Source: Vulgatibacter incomptus_A
Lineage (GTDB): Bacteria; Myxococcota; Myxococcia; Myxococcales; Vulgatibacteraceae
DNA length: 64,000 nucleotides
Assembly (NCBI GenBank): GCA_040391605.1
Contig: JBEBXK010000009.1
Location: forward strand, 61,131 to 125,130
Direction: 5' to 3'
Positions 43,826-52,705 of the stretch are shown here, piece by piece. The translations under genes were made by a program, and so were the position numbers. Every line of letters starts with the position of its first letter. Position 1 is the stretch's first letter. The notes below the pieces were generated by a model. That model was not told where the DNA came from. It saw nothing but the letters and a program-made list of their open reading frames with translations, and did not search any database.

Positions 43826-44365
43826 GTGATCCGGGTCGTGACCCTCGACACCTTCCAGGAGGGAGACGTCGATGCCCTCTGCAAGCTGCTCTTCCAGGCC
43901 TTCGCATCGGGCTGCGAGAGCGCCGGCAAGCTGCCCCTCCCCGAGGAAGCGAAGCTGCCCGACGGCTCCTACGACGCCAACCTCCTCCTCCTCGAGGCGG
44001 AGTCGGTGAAGCTGGTGGCCGACGACAAGCTCCTCTACCTCACCCACGTCCCCCTCGTGCAGCCCGAGGGCCCCATGGGCCGGCCTCCGACCTTCGGCCA
44101 CGCCCAGCTCAACGGCCAGCGGGCGGTGGTCACCACCGCGCTCTTCCCCAAGGACCTCGAGGAGGGGAGCGACGAGTTCCGGAAGCGCCTCGCCAAGGGG
44201 GCGGTCCGCGAGATCGGCCGCACCTGGGAGCTGCACACCTGCATCGATCCCAAATGCTCCATGCGGCCGCCCTGGAGCGAGGCCTACGAGACCCACGTCG
44301 AGCCGATTCTCTGCAACTTCTGCCGGGAGCGCAGTGAGGATCGGGTCCGGATGGCGAAGAGCTAG
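43826..44365 (+). CDS. carG: CarG: zinc-binding partner of CarD, with degenerate metzincin motif
   Basis: 179 residues. In Myxococcus CarG is a required partner of CarD with an archaemetzincin-like zinc motif whose catalytic Glu is Gln. Here the equivalent region reads REIGRTWELHTC (R128-C139): both metal histidines are Arg, although Glu129 is present. The structural cysteines remain in order: C139-x4-C144-x-M146-x16-C163-x2-C166. One zinc site should survive and the peptidase-type site should be gone. The GTG start has AAGGAG 5 nt upstream, and the gene lies in an operon with carD. Identification rests on the Cys pattern and on neighbourhood. Confidence 0.78.
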   Translation: MIRVVTLDTFQEGDVDALCKLLFQAFASGCESAGKLPLPEEAKLPDGSYDANLLLLEAESVKLVADDKLLYLTHVPLVQPEGPMGRPPTFGHAQLNGQRAVVTTALFPKDLEEGSDEFRKRLAKGAVREIGRTWELHTCIDPKCSMRPPWSEAYETHVEPILCNFCRERSEDRVRMAKS

Positions 44366-44395
44366 CCGGGGCGTCCTCCCCGGAAAAGGAAGCCC

Positions 44396-46129
44396 GTGGA
44401 TCGCCAGCCCCCTCGCATCCTCAGCGACGAGATCGACCTCTACACCCGAACCTACTACTCGCTGCTGCGGAGCACCGGCGAGGTCCGGGTGCGGGCCTTC
44501 GAGGAGTCTCATTCCTACAGTGAATCGAGCCTTCACTCCGGCGCCCGAGAGGTCGGACCGGATGTCGCGGCCTTCGCCTATAGCGCCGCCAGGCTGCCCT
44601 CGTGCATGACCTCCATCCGATTGGTGGTGATGGGTCAGTCCCATGAGCACTTCGAGGGCGCGGGCTTCGGAGTCCGGGGCTGGAGCACGGTGCGCACCAG
44701 GGGCAGGCGGCGCCCCCTGCGCTGGGACGGCGGCGAGACCCTGGCCGCCTTCATCACCAGCACCAGCGACATCGACGATCTGGTGCCCATCCTCACCGCC
44801 TACCAGATCGAGTGGAACAAGCTGCACCTCGCCCTGGCCCCGACCGCCCTCGGCGGCCTCCTGGCCAAGGCGCCGTCCCACTCTCCGGTCGAGGTAGATC
44901 CGGAGGAGCTCCAGCGGGCCTTGGGCCTGGATGGACAGGGCCTCGAGATCCTGCGCGCCGCCTTCGGCGAATGCTGGGACGAGAGCCTCCGGGCGGTGGC
45001 GAGCCGGCCGTCCAACCTCTCGGTGCGCCTCCTCGCCGGCTCCTTCTCTCAGTACCAGCGTGCATCCCAGAGATGGTGGTCGGGGATCGACGACGGCTAT
45101 CTCCGGGACGAGCCGCCCCGGAGGCGCCCCGTCTACTTCGTCTCCTCCAACACCCACTCGCTCTCGAACCTGCTGGGGGGCTACGCCCTCACCCACCAGG
45201 AGGAGATCCTCGACTTCACCCGGACAAAGAACCCCGAGAACCTCGCCCCCATCCTGGAGAAGGCCCTCTCGGAGAACGGCTCGGTCGACGCCAACAACCT
45301 CCTATACTACCTGCTAAGAGAGCTGATACACGACAAGCAGGACGACGGCGGGCGTCTCCTCGAGGTGCAGCGCTTCGACGCCGAGAGCGGCATCCTCAAC
45401 ATCGAGAGCCCGGGCAATATCGACGTGCGGGCGCAGGTCATCGATCTGGCCAGGCTCCGCCCGGCGCACTTCGATCCCAGGCTGCAGATCGGGGGCCTCG
45501 AGCGCCTGGCGAATAGCGACGCCGTGATCCTGAACATCGACTATCCCCTGGGGATGGCGGCCTACCACCATCTCTCTCGCCTGGGCCAGGGGGTAGGCGA
45601 GATCCGTGGCGTCTACGTCATGGGCAAGGCGGCGACCCTCAACGGCAGGGTCGGCGACGCCATGATCTCGTCGGTGGCCTACGACGAGCACTCGCGCAAC
45701 ACCTTCCTCTTCCACAACTGCTTCAACGCGGCGGACGTCCAGCCTTATATGCACTTCGGCACGGTGCTCGACAATCAGAAGATGATCAGCGCCAGGGGGC
45801 CCTTCCTCCAGAACCGCCAGTACATGAGCACCTTCTATCGAGAGGGCTACACCGTGCTGGAGATGGAGGCCGGCCCCTACCTCGCCGCGGTCTACGAGCT
45901 CCTCAACCCCAACCGCCATCCCACCGATCAGATCGTCCACCTCACCCACGCCATGCCCTTCGATCTGGGCATCCTCCACTACGCCTCGGACACCCCCTAC
46001 TCCCGGCGCCAGAGCCTGCTCTCCAAGAGCCTCTCCTACTTCGGCGTCGAGAGCACCTACGCCTGCGCCATCGCCATCGTGCGCCAGATCTTCCAAACCG
46101 AGATCGCCCGCCTCGACGTCCGTTCGTGA
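44396..46129 (+). CDS. Large conserved protein with nucleoside-phosphorylase-like C-terminal half
   Basis: 577 residues; I do not recognise a named family with certainty. The N-terminal ~330 residues show no motif I know. The C-terminal part has features of the purine-nucleoside/uridine phosphorylase (NP-I) fold: a glycine-rich GEIRGVYVMGKAATLNGRVGD, and YTVLEMEAGPYLAAV, which looks like the M-E segment that binds the ribose in those enzymes. The GTG start has AAGGAA upstream and lies 30 bp after carG, so carD-carG-this gene form an operon. A nucleoside or nucleotide-related function tied to CarD regulation is only a guess. Three repeat copies follow. Confidence 0.55.
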   Translation: MDRQPPRILSDEIDLYTRTYYSLLRSTGEVRVRAFEESHSYSESSLHSGAREVGPDVAAFAYSAARLPSCMTSIRLVVMGQSHEHFEGAGFGVRGWSTVRTRGRRRPLRWDGGETLAAFITSTSDIDDLVPILTAYQIEWNKLHLALAPTALGGLLAKAPSHSPVEVDPEELQRALGLDGQGLEILRAAFGECWDESLRAVASRPSNLSVRLLAGSFSQYQRASQRWWSGIDDGYLRDEPPRRRPVYFVSSNTHSLSNLLGGYALTHQEEILDFTRTKNPENLAPILEKALSENGSVDANNLLYYLLRELIHDKQDDGGRLLEVQRFDAESGILNIESPGNIDVRAQVIDLARLRPAHFDPRLQIGGLERLANSDAVILNIDYPLGMAAYHHLSRLGQGVGEIRGVYVMGKAATLNGRVGDAMISSVAYDEHSRNTFLFHNCFNAADVQPYMHFGTVLDNQKMISARGPFLQNRQYMSTFYREGYTVLEMEAGPYLAAVYELLNPNRHPTDQIVHLTHAMPFDLGILHYASDTPYSRRQSLLSKSLSYFGVESTYACAIAIVRQIFQTEIARLDVRS

Positions 46130-46146
46130 CGAGATCCACGAGCTCT

Positions 46147-46455
46147 GCGAGCCGGAGGCGAGCGAACGCCAGAAAGAGCCGTAGCGCGCAGCGCGCGTGA
46201 AGAGATCGCCCTCCTCCGTGCGAAACGGCGATCTTTTCACAGGCTCTCTGCGAGCCGGAGGCGAGCGAACGCCAGAAAGAGCCGTAGCGCGCGGCGCGCG
46301 TGAAGAGATCGCCCTCCTCCGTGCGAAACGGCGATCTTTTCACAGGCTCTCTGCGAGCCGGAGGCGAGCGAACGCCAGAAAGAGTCGTAGCGCGCAGCGC
46401 GCGTGAAAAGATCGCCCTCCACCTTGTGAAAGGGCGATCTTTTCACAGGCTCTGG
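46147..46455 (+). repeat. Three tandem copies of the 103-bp interspersed repeat
   Basis: Copies start at 46147, 46250 and 46353, exactly 103 bp apart and nearly identical. Each has GCGAGCCGGAGGCGAGCG, GCGCGC-type runs and a hairpin. In the third the arms GTGAAAAGATCGCCC (46403-46417) and GGGCGATCTTTTCAC (46432-46446) pair over 15 bp; in the first, one G-U pair occurs. The array fills the whole 327-bp gap between two convergent genes. Confidence 0.95.
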
Positions 46456-46456
46456 G

Positions 46457-47614
46457 TCACATGAGCTGGCGGAGGATGGCCTCGCAGTCGGCGGCCTGGA
46501 AGGGGCGGGGGTTCTTGCGGTGCGATGCGTCGGCGATCGACTTCTCGACGATCGCGGGGATCATGTTCGGCACGACGCCGACGTCGGAGAGCTTCGCGGG
46601 GATCCCCACCTCGCGGCAGAGGGATTCGATGCGGGTGCAGGCGAGCTGGGCCAGCTCGCGATCGGAGCGGCCGCCGCGCTCCTCGCCCATCGCCTCGGCG
46701 ATCCGGGCGAAGCGCGGATGGGCCTGGACCAGGTTGAAGCGACAGACCGCCGGGAGGACGATGGCGTTGGTCAGGCCGTGGTGTATGTCTGCGACAGCAC
46801 CGACTCCATGTGCGATGGCATGAGCGGCGCCGAGGCCCTTGGTCAGCGACATCCCCCCCATCATCGCTGCGGCCATCATCTCCGATCGGGCGGCGCCGTC
46901 GTTGGGATCCCGCATCACGAGGGGGAGCGCGTGGGCCACCAGCGCGACCCCTTGAATGGCGAGGGCGTCGGCCACGGGATGATCGCCGAGGGCGACGAAG
47001 GACTCGAGGCAGTGGGTGAAGGCGTCCATCCCGGTCCACGCGGTGGGCCTGGGAGGCAGATCCTCGGTGAGCTCGGGATCGACGATGGCGCAGTCGGCCA
47101 TGAGCCGCGGACTGAAGAGGACGGTCTTACGCTTGGTGTCATCGAGGAAGATCACCGCGCTGCGCGAGACCTCGCTGCCGGTGCCCGCCGTGGTGGGAAT
47201 GGCGATCATCGGGCAGAGGGCCTCGGTGACGAAGCGATCGCCGCCGGTGGCGTCGTCGTAGCGCGACAGCGGCTGGGGATGATCGACGGCGAGGCGGATC
47301 GCCCGAGCGGTGTCGATGGGCGCGCCGCCGCCCATGGCGACGATCACGTCCGCCCCGAACTCCCGATAGGCGGCCACCCCGCGCCAGACGTCGGACTCGA
47401 TGGGGTTGGAGTGGACCTCCGAGAAGATCCGGTACGGGAGCTGCGCCTCCTGGAGGAGATCCTCCACGTCGCGCATCAGCCCCGCCTCGATCACCCCGCG
47501 ATCGCTGACGAGGAAGACGTGGAGTCCTCCGACCCGGCGAAGCTCCTCGGCCAGCTTGCGGATCGAGCCCGCACCCCAGACGACCCGGGTGGGGAACGAG
47601 AAGTAGGTGGGCAT
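46457..47614 (-). CDS. Iron-containing (group III) alcohol dehydrogenase
   Basis: 385 residues. The NAD(P)-binding loop is MGGGAPIDTARAI with IPTTAGTGSEVS, and the metal ligands lie in GMDAFTHCLES and GAAHAIAHGVGAVADIHHG (histidine cluster). Enzymes of this group interconvert alcohols and aldehydes in the cytoplasm; the substrate is not evident. It lies next to a glutamine-synthetase-like gene (138-bp gap), which hints at amine or polyamine breakdown, a weak inference. Confidence 0.88.
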   Translation of the reverse strand: MPTYFSFPTRVVWGAGSIRKLAEELRRVGGLHVFLVSDRGVIEAGLMRDVEDLLQEAQLPYRIFSEVHSNPIESDVWRGVAAYREFGADVIVAMGGGAPIDTARAIRLAVDHPQPLSRYDDATGGDRFVTEALCPMIAIPTTAGTGSEVSRSAVIFLDDTKRKTVLFSPRLMADCAIVDPELTEDLPPRPTAWTGMDAFTHCLESFVALGDHPVADALAIQGVALVAHALPLVMRDPNDGAARSEMMAAAMMGGMSLTKGLGAAHAIAHGVGAVADIHHGLTNAIVLPAVCRFNLVQAHPRFARIAEAMGEERGGRSDRELAQLACTRIESLCREVGIPAKLSDVGVVPNMIPAIVEKSIADASHRKNPRPFQAADCEAILRQLM

Positions 47615-47752
47615 CTCCTGGCTCTCCTCATGCTTGGGCCGCCGCCCTCGCCTCCAAGCGGCCCGCCGATTTCAGTCGACCTCGAGCCGACGCTCCTGCC
47701 CCGGCGCTGCGCACCGAAGAGGCCGATCCCCTCGGGGCGGGCGGCGCCGAGC

Positions 47753-49414
47753 TCAGATGATCTCGAAGTAGCGCTCCAGCTCCCAACTCGTCACGGCCCG
47801 CTGGTATTGGCGCGCCTCCCACTCCCGGGTGCGCAGGAAATGATCCACGAAGGCCTCGCCGAGGAGCTCACGGGCATGCTCGCTTCGCTCCAGCCTCGCG
47901 ATGGCCTCCTCGAGGGTGCGCGGCAGCCGCGGCAGGGTGACGTCGGCAGAGGCGTCGTCTCGAAGCGGCGCGCCGGGCTCCAGCTTTCGCTCGATCCCGT
48001 GGAGGCCCGCCGCCAGCAGCGCTGCCATGGCCAGGTGCGGATTGGAGTCCGCGGCCGGCTGGCGATGCTCGATGCGCATGGCGGTGGGATCGACGGCGCT
48101 GCCGATCACCCGCAGGGCGCAGCTCCGATTGTCGAAGCCCCAGCTCGCGTTGAGCGGCGCCCACACGCCGGGGACGTAGCGCTTGTAGGAGTTCACCGTG
48201 GGGGCGACCAACGCCGTGAGCTCTGGCATCAGCGCGAGCTGGCCTCCGAGAAACTGGCGCAGGAGCCGTGATCCGCCGCCCTCGCCCTTGGGGTCGGAGA
48301 AGAGGTTCCGGCTGCCGTCGAGGTTCCACATCGATTGATGGACGTGGCCAGAGCAGCCTGGCAGCGCCTCGTTCCACTTGGCCATGAAGCAGGCCATCAC
48401 CCCGTGGCGGGCGCAGATCTCCTTGGCGGCGGTCTTGAATAGCGCGGCGTGGTCGGCAGCCTGGACCACGTCGCCGTAGGCGATGGCCACCTCGTAGACG
48501 CCGGGGCCGGTCTCGGTGTGAATGGCCTCGATGGGGATCCCGAAGCCGCGGCAGCCGTCCAGGAGATCGTGGACGATGGAGGCGTGCTCGGAGCTCCGGA
48601 GCCACGAGTAGCCGAACATCCCCGGCGAGAGCGGTCGCAGGTTGCGAAAGCCCTTGCGCCTCACGCTCTCCGGCGTCTCTCGAAAGAGGAAGAACTCGAA
48701 CTCGTAGCTGAATCTGGGCGTGAAACCCAGAGCCCTGGCCCTCTCGGCCACCTTGGCGAGGACGCCGCGTGGCGAGGCGGGATGCGGCCTGCCCTCGTCG
48801 TCCTCCAGGTCGAGGACGAAGGCGGCGGCGCCGGTCTCCCAGGGGATGGGTCGATACGACGCGAGGTCCACCCTGGCGATGGCGTCGGGGTAGCCCGTAT
48901 GCGAGCCGGTGAGGCGGCTGTTGTCGTAGACCCGATCGCCGCAATCCCAGCCGAAGACCACGTCGCAGAACCCCATCCCCTTCCTGGCGGCGGAGAAGAG
49001 CTTCTCGAGGGAGATGTACTTGCCGCGAAAGACGCCGTCGATGTCGAAGACCCCAACCTTCGCCACGTCGATCCGCTTCGCGGCCATGTCCCGCTTCAGC
49101 GCCGAAAGCGACGCGGCGCTCGTCTCCCCGCGCCTGGAGACGGTGGGCAGCCCCAGCTCCGCAGCGAGGCGGCTCCTGCCGCCGATCCTCGCGGCGGGCG
49201 GAGCGCTCGGCCCGGCGGCCCGGCGCCTCGGCCCTCCGCCGGCGAGCTGCTCCCCACCGGCAGGGCGGTTCGATTCGCCGACGGTGCCGGTCGTCGCGGC
49301 GGGACGGCCCTTCGCGACCGGGCGGCTCTTCGCGGCGGGAGGGCCCTTCGCGGCGGCGGGCTTGCGCACCACCCTGCCCGACGCGGCTCGCGAGTGGATT
49401 CGCCTGGTCGCCAT
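47753..49414 (-). CDS. Glutamine synthetase family protein (gamma-glutamylamine synthetase type) with basic N-terminal extension
   Basis: 553 residues. The first ~105 are low-complexity Ala/Lys/Arg/Pro (AAAKGPPAAKSRP), absent from the family. The rest is a GS fold: metal/ATP residues in YEFEFFLFRE, ETGPGVYEVAIAYGD and the histidine in GCSGHVHQS; NSYKRYVPGVWAP binds ammonia/glutamate; RIEHRQPAADSNPHLA closes the site. The catalytic set is intact. Type I GS adenylylation Tyr is not seen, so it is more like PuuA-type ligases joining glutamate to amines. The ATG at 49412-49414 has AAGGGGG; an internal start at 49087 lacks a ribosome site. It is divergent from a glutamine amidotransferase gene. 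Confidence 0.82.
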   Translation of the reverse strand: MATRRIHSRAASGRVVRKPAAAKGPPAAKSRPVAKGRPAATTGTVGESNRPAGGEQLAGGGPRRRAAGPSAPPAARIGGRSRLAAELGLPTVSRRGETSAASLSALKRDMAAKRIDVAKVGVFDIDGVFRGKYISLEKLFSAARKGMGFCDVVFGWDCGDRVYDNSRLTGSHTGYPDAIARVDLASYRPIPWETGAAAFVLDLEDDEGRPHPASPRGVLAKVAERARALGFTPRFSYEFEFFLFRETPESVRRKGFRNLRPLSPGMFGYSWLRSSEHASIVHDLLDGCRGFGIPIEAIHTETGPGVYEVAIAYGDVVQAADHAALFKTAAKEICARHGVMACFMAKWNEALPGCSGHVHQSMWNLDGSRNLFSDPKGEGGGSRLLRQFLGGQLALMPELTALVAPTVNSYKRYVPGVWAPLNASWGFDNRSCALRVIGSAVDPTAMRIEHRQPAADSNPHLAMAALLAAGLHGIERKLEPGAPLRDDASADVTLPRLPRTLEEAIARLERSEHARELLGEAFVDHFLRTREWEARQYQRAVTSWELERYFEII

Positions 49415-49492
49415 CTTCGCCCCCTTCTCAGTCCACGCCATGCGGACGGGCAGGCAGGTGGGTAGCTTAGGCACCGGCGACGGAGCAGAACA

Positions 49493-50221
49493 GTGACCCT
49501 CCCCCGGCTCCTCTTGATCAAGGCGGGCAGCACCCATCCGGAGGTGGTCCGCAGCCAAGGTGACTACGACGAGTGGTTCCGTCGCGCGCTCCCGGGCGGG
49601 GCGGATCGCTGCACCACGATCTCGGTCTTCGATGGTGAGGCGCTGCCCTCCCCCGCTGGCTGGGGCGGCGCGATCGTCACCGGCTCCCCCTCGTCGGTGC
49701 GGGACGAGGCCCCCTGGATGGCGCGCCTCTCGCGCTGGGCCCTCGACGCCGCCGGCGTGGGGCTGCCGATCCTCGGGGTCTGCTTCGGCCACCAGCTCCT
49801 GGGCGAGGCCCTGGGGGGCAGAGTCGACGAATCGCCGGCGGGTTGGGAGCTCGGCACCATCGAAGTGGAGCTCACCGACGAAGGGAGGCGGGATCCCCTC
49901 TTTGCCGGCCTGCCCCCTGTGCTGGTGGTTCAATCCACCCACCGCGACGAGCTGATCCGCGGCCCCCCGGCGCCTGGGAGCGGAACGCCTCCGCCTCGCA
50001 GCGTCCCTCGGACGATCCGCCTCGCCGGCAACGATCACTCCGCATGGCAGGCCTTCGCCGCCGGCTCGGCGATCCGCGCCGTCCAATTCCACCCCGAGGT
50101 CAGCGCGCCGACCCTCCGAAAAGTCCTCGAGGTCCACGAGGTGGAGCGGCCCATCCTCATCAGCGACCACGGCGTGCGGATCCTGCACAACTGGCAGGAG
50201 CACTTCGTCCGCACCCGCTGA
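49493..50221 (+). CDS. Class I glutamine amidotransferase-like protein
   Basis: 242 residues with the Cys-His-Glu triad: nucleophile in GVCFGHQLLG and His/Glu in VQFHPEVS. This is the stand-alone GATase1 form resembling the glutaminase part of GMP synthase. Relatives hydrolyse gamma-glutamyl amides, which would match the divergent GS-like ligase 78 bp away (a make/break pair as in polyamine use), but that is inferred. The GTG start has GGAGCAGAACA upstream. Confidence 0.85.
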   Translation: MTLPRLLLIKAGSTHPEVVRSQGDYDEWFRRALPGGADRCTTISVFDGEALPSPAGWGGAIVTGSPSSVRDEAPWMARLSRWALDAAGVGLPILGVCFGHQLLGEALGGRVDESPAGWELGTIEVELTDEGRRDPLFAGLPPVLVVQSTHRDELIRGPPAPGSGTPPPRSVPRTIRLAGNDHSAWQAFAAGSAIRAVQFHPEVSAPTLRKVLEVHEVERPILISDHGVRILHNWQEHFVRTR

Positions 50222-50263
50222 TCGCCGCCAGGAGAGACGGCGGATCCGGTCGTCAGACCCGGT

Positions 50264-51265
50264 TCAGAACGGCATGCAGGCTGGGTCTTCACCTGCGGTG
50301 ACGTCGCAGCGGAAGCCGGGGTCACAGGGAGTGGTATCGGGGTTCTCGGGGTTGCATTTCCTCAGGCACTCGGGGGGCTGACCCGCCGACAGAGGCCTGC
50401 AGACGCCAGCAGCCCCGCATCGCTCCTCGCAGACGTAGCGGCAGATCCCCGCTGCCTGGATGCACTGCTTGCCATCGGTGCAGGTGTCGTTGATCACGTT
50501 GCAGCCCGGGGAGACCTCCACATCGTAGGTGTGGGCGCCGTCATCGGGGCAACCCGTAATATCCGTGAGGCCCTCGACGACCTCCACGTCACCGAAGCAG
50601 CTCTTGGCGGCGACGTTGCCACGAGGCGCGTTGGTCTCCGGATTCTTGGTGCTGTTGAAGAAGCGGGTGAGCACCAGCAGCGTCCGGCCCTTCTCATGGA
50701 GAGGGACCCGGTTGATGGGCACCTTGACGATGTCTCCATTCTCCGCCTTCACGTTCTCCACGGAGCGCGCCAAGACGTTGGAGAGGCTGGGATCGTCGGC
50801 GTCGCTCGCGCCGAGGAGGTCTTCGCAGCTCAGCTTCTTCCCGTCGGGCCTGATGCCGTGGTGCACGCTGAGCACATAGGAGCGCAGGTTGGGTACGTGG
50901 ACGTTTCGATCGAAGGTATGGCCGACGTTCAGGCACCCCCGGACCAGGGCGCCCTCTTCGTCTCGAGGTCCCGCCGCCTGGCAGCTCCCGTCGACACAGA
51001 TCCGATCGATGCTCCCGGTGATGGCGGCTTCGCAGGTCGGGACCTGGGCCGCACACTCGAGGTTGCACTCCGGCGCCGCGTCACAGAGCGGGTTGGAGCA
51101 ATCCACCACGCCGTCTTCGCTGCGGCATTCCTCGAAGGGATCGGGCTTATCCTCGTCTTTGGGGCCACCTCCCCCCTTGTCTTCGCCGCAGGCGATCGCC
51201 CCCGCTGCCAGCGCCATCGCCAATCCCAGGATCCACAGGCTTCGTCCACCAAGGTTCGTTCTCAC
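50264..51265 (-). CDS. Cys-rich lipoprotein, function unknown
   Basis: 333 residues. An N-terminal hydrophobic stretch ends in a lipobox-like GAIAC, followed by a Gly/Asp/Lys linker, so the protein is likely surface- or outer-membrane-linked. About 24 cysteines form dickkopf/EGF-like spacings at both ends (for example CIQAAGICRYVCEERCG); the middle has a beta-rich segment without Cys. The GTG at 51263-51265 overlaps the previous gene's stop (GTGA) with GGAG upstream; an ATG at 51283 also exists. It is co-transcribed with the second Cys-rich gene. Confidence 0.7.
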   Translation of the reverse strand: MRTNLGGRSLWILGLAMALAAGAIACGEDKGGGGPKDEDKPDPFEECRSEDGVVDCSNPLCDAAPECNLECAAQVPTCEAAITGSIDRICVDGSCQAAGPRDEEGALVRGCLNVGHTFDRNVHVPNLRSYVLSVHHGIRPDGKKLSCEDLLGASDADDPSLSNVLARSVENVKAENGDIVKVPINRVPLHEKGRTLLVLTRFFNSTKNPETNAPRGNVAAKSCFGDVEVVEGLTDITGCPDDGAHTYDVEVSPGCNVINDTCTDGKQCIQAAGICRYVCEERCGAAGVCRPLSAGQPPECLRKCNPENPDTTPCDPGFRCDVTAGEDPACMPF

Positions 51266-52527
51266 ATGCACTCCGTATCGCAAATTCCGTCGTTGGGGTA
51301 GCAGCCTCTGGCGATGACGCCACCTTCACCGATCAGCCTCTTACAAAAGAATCCTCTCGGGCATCCCGCCTCCGGGCAGGGCGGGGCACAGCGGCCCTCG
51401 ATGCAGAAGCCGCCGAGGCCACAGTCGGCGTCGCTTCCGTCGGTCTCACATGGGGCGCAGTATCGCCGATCCGGGAAGTTCTCGTCGAAGCTGAAGACGC
51501 AGCTCCCATCCCGGCAGGTCTCACAGGGGCCGCAGAGATCCGTCGCCTGGCAGATCGCGCCGCCACCGACACAGCGCCGGCTCGACGGATCGCAGCGCTC
51601 GACAGGCGCACAATCCTTGTCCTCAGCGCAGCCCTCGCGACAGGCGCGCCGCCCATCCTCCAGGGTGCAGAGCTGGCCGAGTGGGCAGTCGGCCGTCTTC
51701 ATACAGGACGGGATGCACTCTCCCCTACCGTCTGCGCTTAACCGGCAGACCTTATCCTCTGAGCAGCTCTCATCCCTCGTGCAGAACTCCACCCGCCGGC
51801 AGAGCGCGTTGAGGCAGCGCTCGTTGGCATCGCAGTTCGCGTCGCTCAGGCAGCTCGGCACGCATTCGCGCAGCGGATTGCAGGCCTTGCCCGGGGCGCA
51901 GCCCGACTGCCTCGCCACACATTGGCCGACGCTGGCTTCGCAGAGCTGATCGCGACCCTCCGTGCAGTCGGCGGTGCTCTGGCAGGGTTGGAGGGAGTCC
52001 GGGGTACAGGGGACGAGGGCGGCGCAGCTCGTGTCGGGGATGCATTGGCCCTCGATGCAGCGGGTGTGTTCGGGGCAATGGGAGTCGGAGCCACAGGACC
52101 TGCCACAGAAGCCTCGGCTGCCCTGGCCGAGGATGCAGCGGTTGCCGCTGCCACAGGCCTCATCCCTGCTGCAGGGTCCGCAGAACGACGCCCGAGACTG
52201 ACAGACACGGGTCTCCAGGTCGCACCACTGCCAGGCGCCGCAGTCGTGGTCGCTCCGGCAGCCGGGGACCTCCGTCACGCATCGTCCACTGAAGGGGTTG
52301 CAGAGCAGCGGCAGGACGCAGGACGCGTCGGAGGTGCAGACGCAGACCCTTCGGCTGGAGTCGCAGACCAGGCCCACCTCGCATTCGGCGTCCACGGAGC
52401 ACGCCGCCCCGGACTCGAGGCGGACGAGGCTCCCGCTGGCACCCGGGCCGATCGCGGCGGGGTCGGCGGGGCAGGCGGCCAGGCCCAACAACAGCAAGAG
52501 CCAGCTTGGCAGGGCTCGCGGCCTCAT
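51262..52527 (-). CDS. Cys-rich repeat lipoprotein (dickkopf/EGF-like), function unknown
   Basis: 421 residues. Signal peptide RALPSWLLLLLGLAAC with lipobox LAAC, then about ten repeats of ~40 residues with the pattern C-x-x-D-x-x-C-x(5-7)-C-x(5-8)-C (for example CSVDAECEVGLVCDSS, CLSDANCDANERCLN). Disulfide-rich repeats of this sort are common on myxobacterial surface proteins and suggest an extracellular binding role. An ATG at 52525-52527 follows AGGAGGAGG; a GTG at 52554 is possible. A TATGAT box at 52563-52568 (minus) could be its -10. Confidence 0.75.
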   Translation of the reverse strand: MRPRALPSWLLLLLGLAACPADPAAIGPGASGSLVRLESGAACSVDAECEVGLVCDSSRRVCVCTSDASCVLPLLCNPFSGRCVTEVPGCRSDHDCGAWQWCDLETRVCQSRASFCGPCSRDEACGSGNRCILGQGSRGFCGRSCGSDSHCPEHTRCIEGQCIPDTSCAALVPCTPDSLQPCQSTADCTEGRDQLCEASVGQCVARQSGCAPGKACNPLRECVPSCLSDANCDANERCLNALCRRVEFCTRDESCSEDKVCRLSADGRGECIPSCMKTADCPLGQLCTLEDGRRACREGCAEDKDCAPVERCDPSSRRCVGGGAICQATDLCGPCETCRDGSCVFSFDENFPDRRYCAPCETDGSDADCGLGGFCIEGRCAPPCPEAGCPRGFFCKRLIGEGGVIARGCYPNDGICDTECM

Positions 52528-52669
52528 CCTCCTCCTCGCAACCGGACCTCTCACGATCCCGCATCATAGCCCGTGAAGATTCGCCCACGCCTGCCGCGAG
52601 CCAGCCGGAACCGTACCGCCCGTCCGATCGAAGGGTCAACTGCCGGAAAGGCGTGCCATTCAGCTTCGG

Positions 52670-52698
52670 TTGACCAGCGAGGACCGGGATCCTACAAC
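52670..52698 (+). promoter_or_regulatory. Strong sigma-70-like promoter of the AI-2E/PerM gene
   Basis: TTGACC (52670-52675), 17-bp spacer, TACAAC (52693-52698). The -35 matches 5 of 6 and the -10 4 of 6 consensus bases. Expected initiation at 52705-52706 coincides with the GTG at 52706, implying a leaderless message. Confidence 0.6.
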
Positions 52699-52705
52699 GC
52701 TGGAG

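Noticed and set aside
46147..46455. CRISPR array
   Set aside because: Three 103-bp units are whole-unit tandem repeats with no variable spacers and no cas genes.
52670..52672. TTG start for the AI-2E/PerM gene
   Set aside because: It is the first three bases of a near-consensus -35 box and has no ribosome site.
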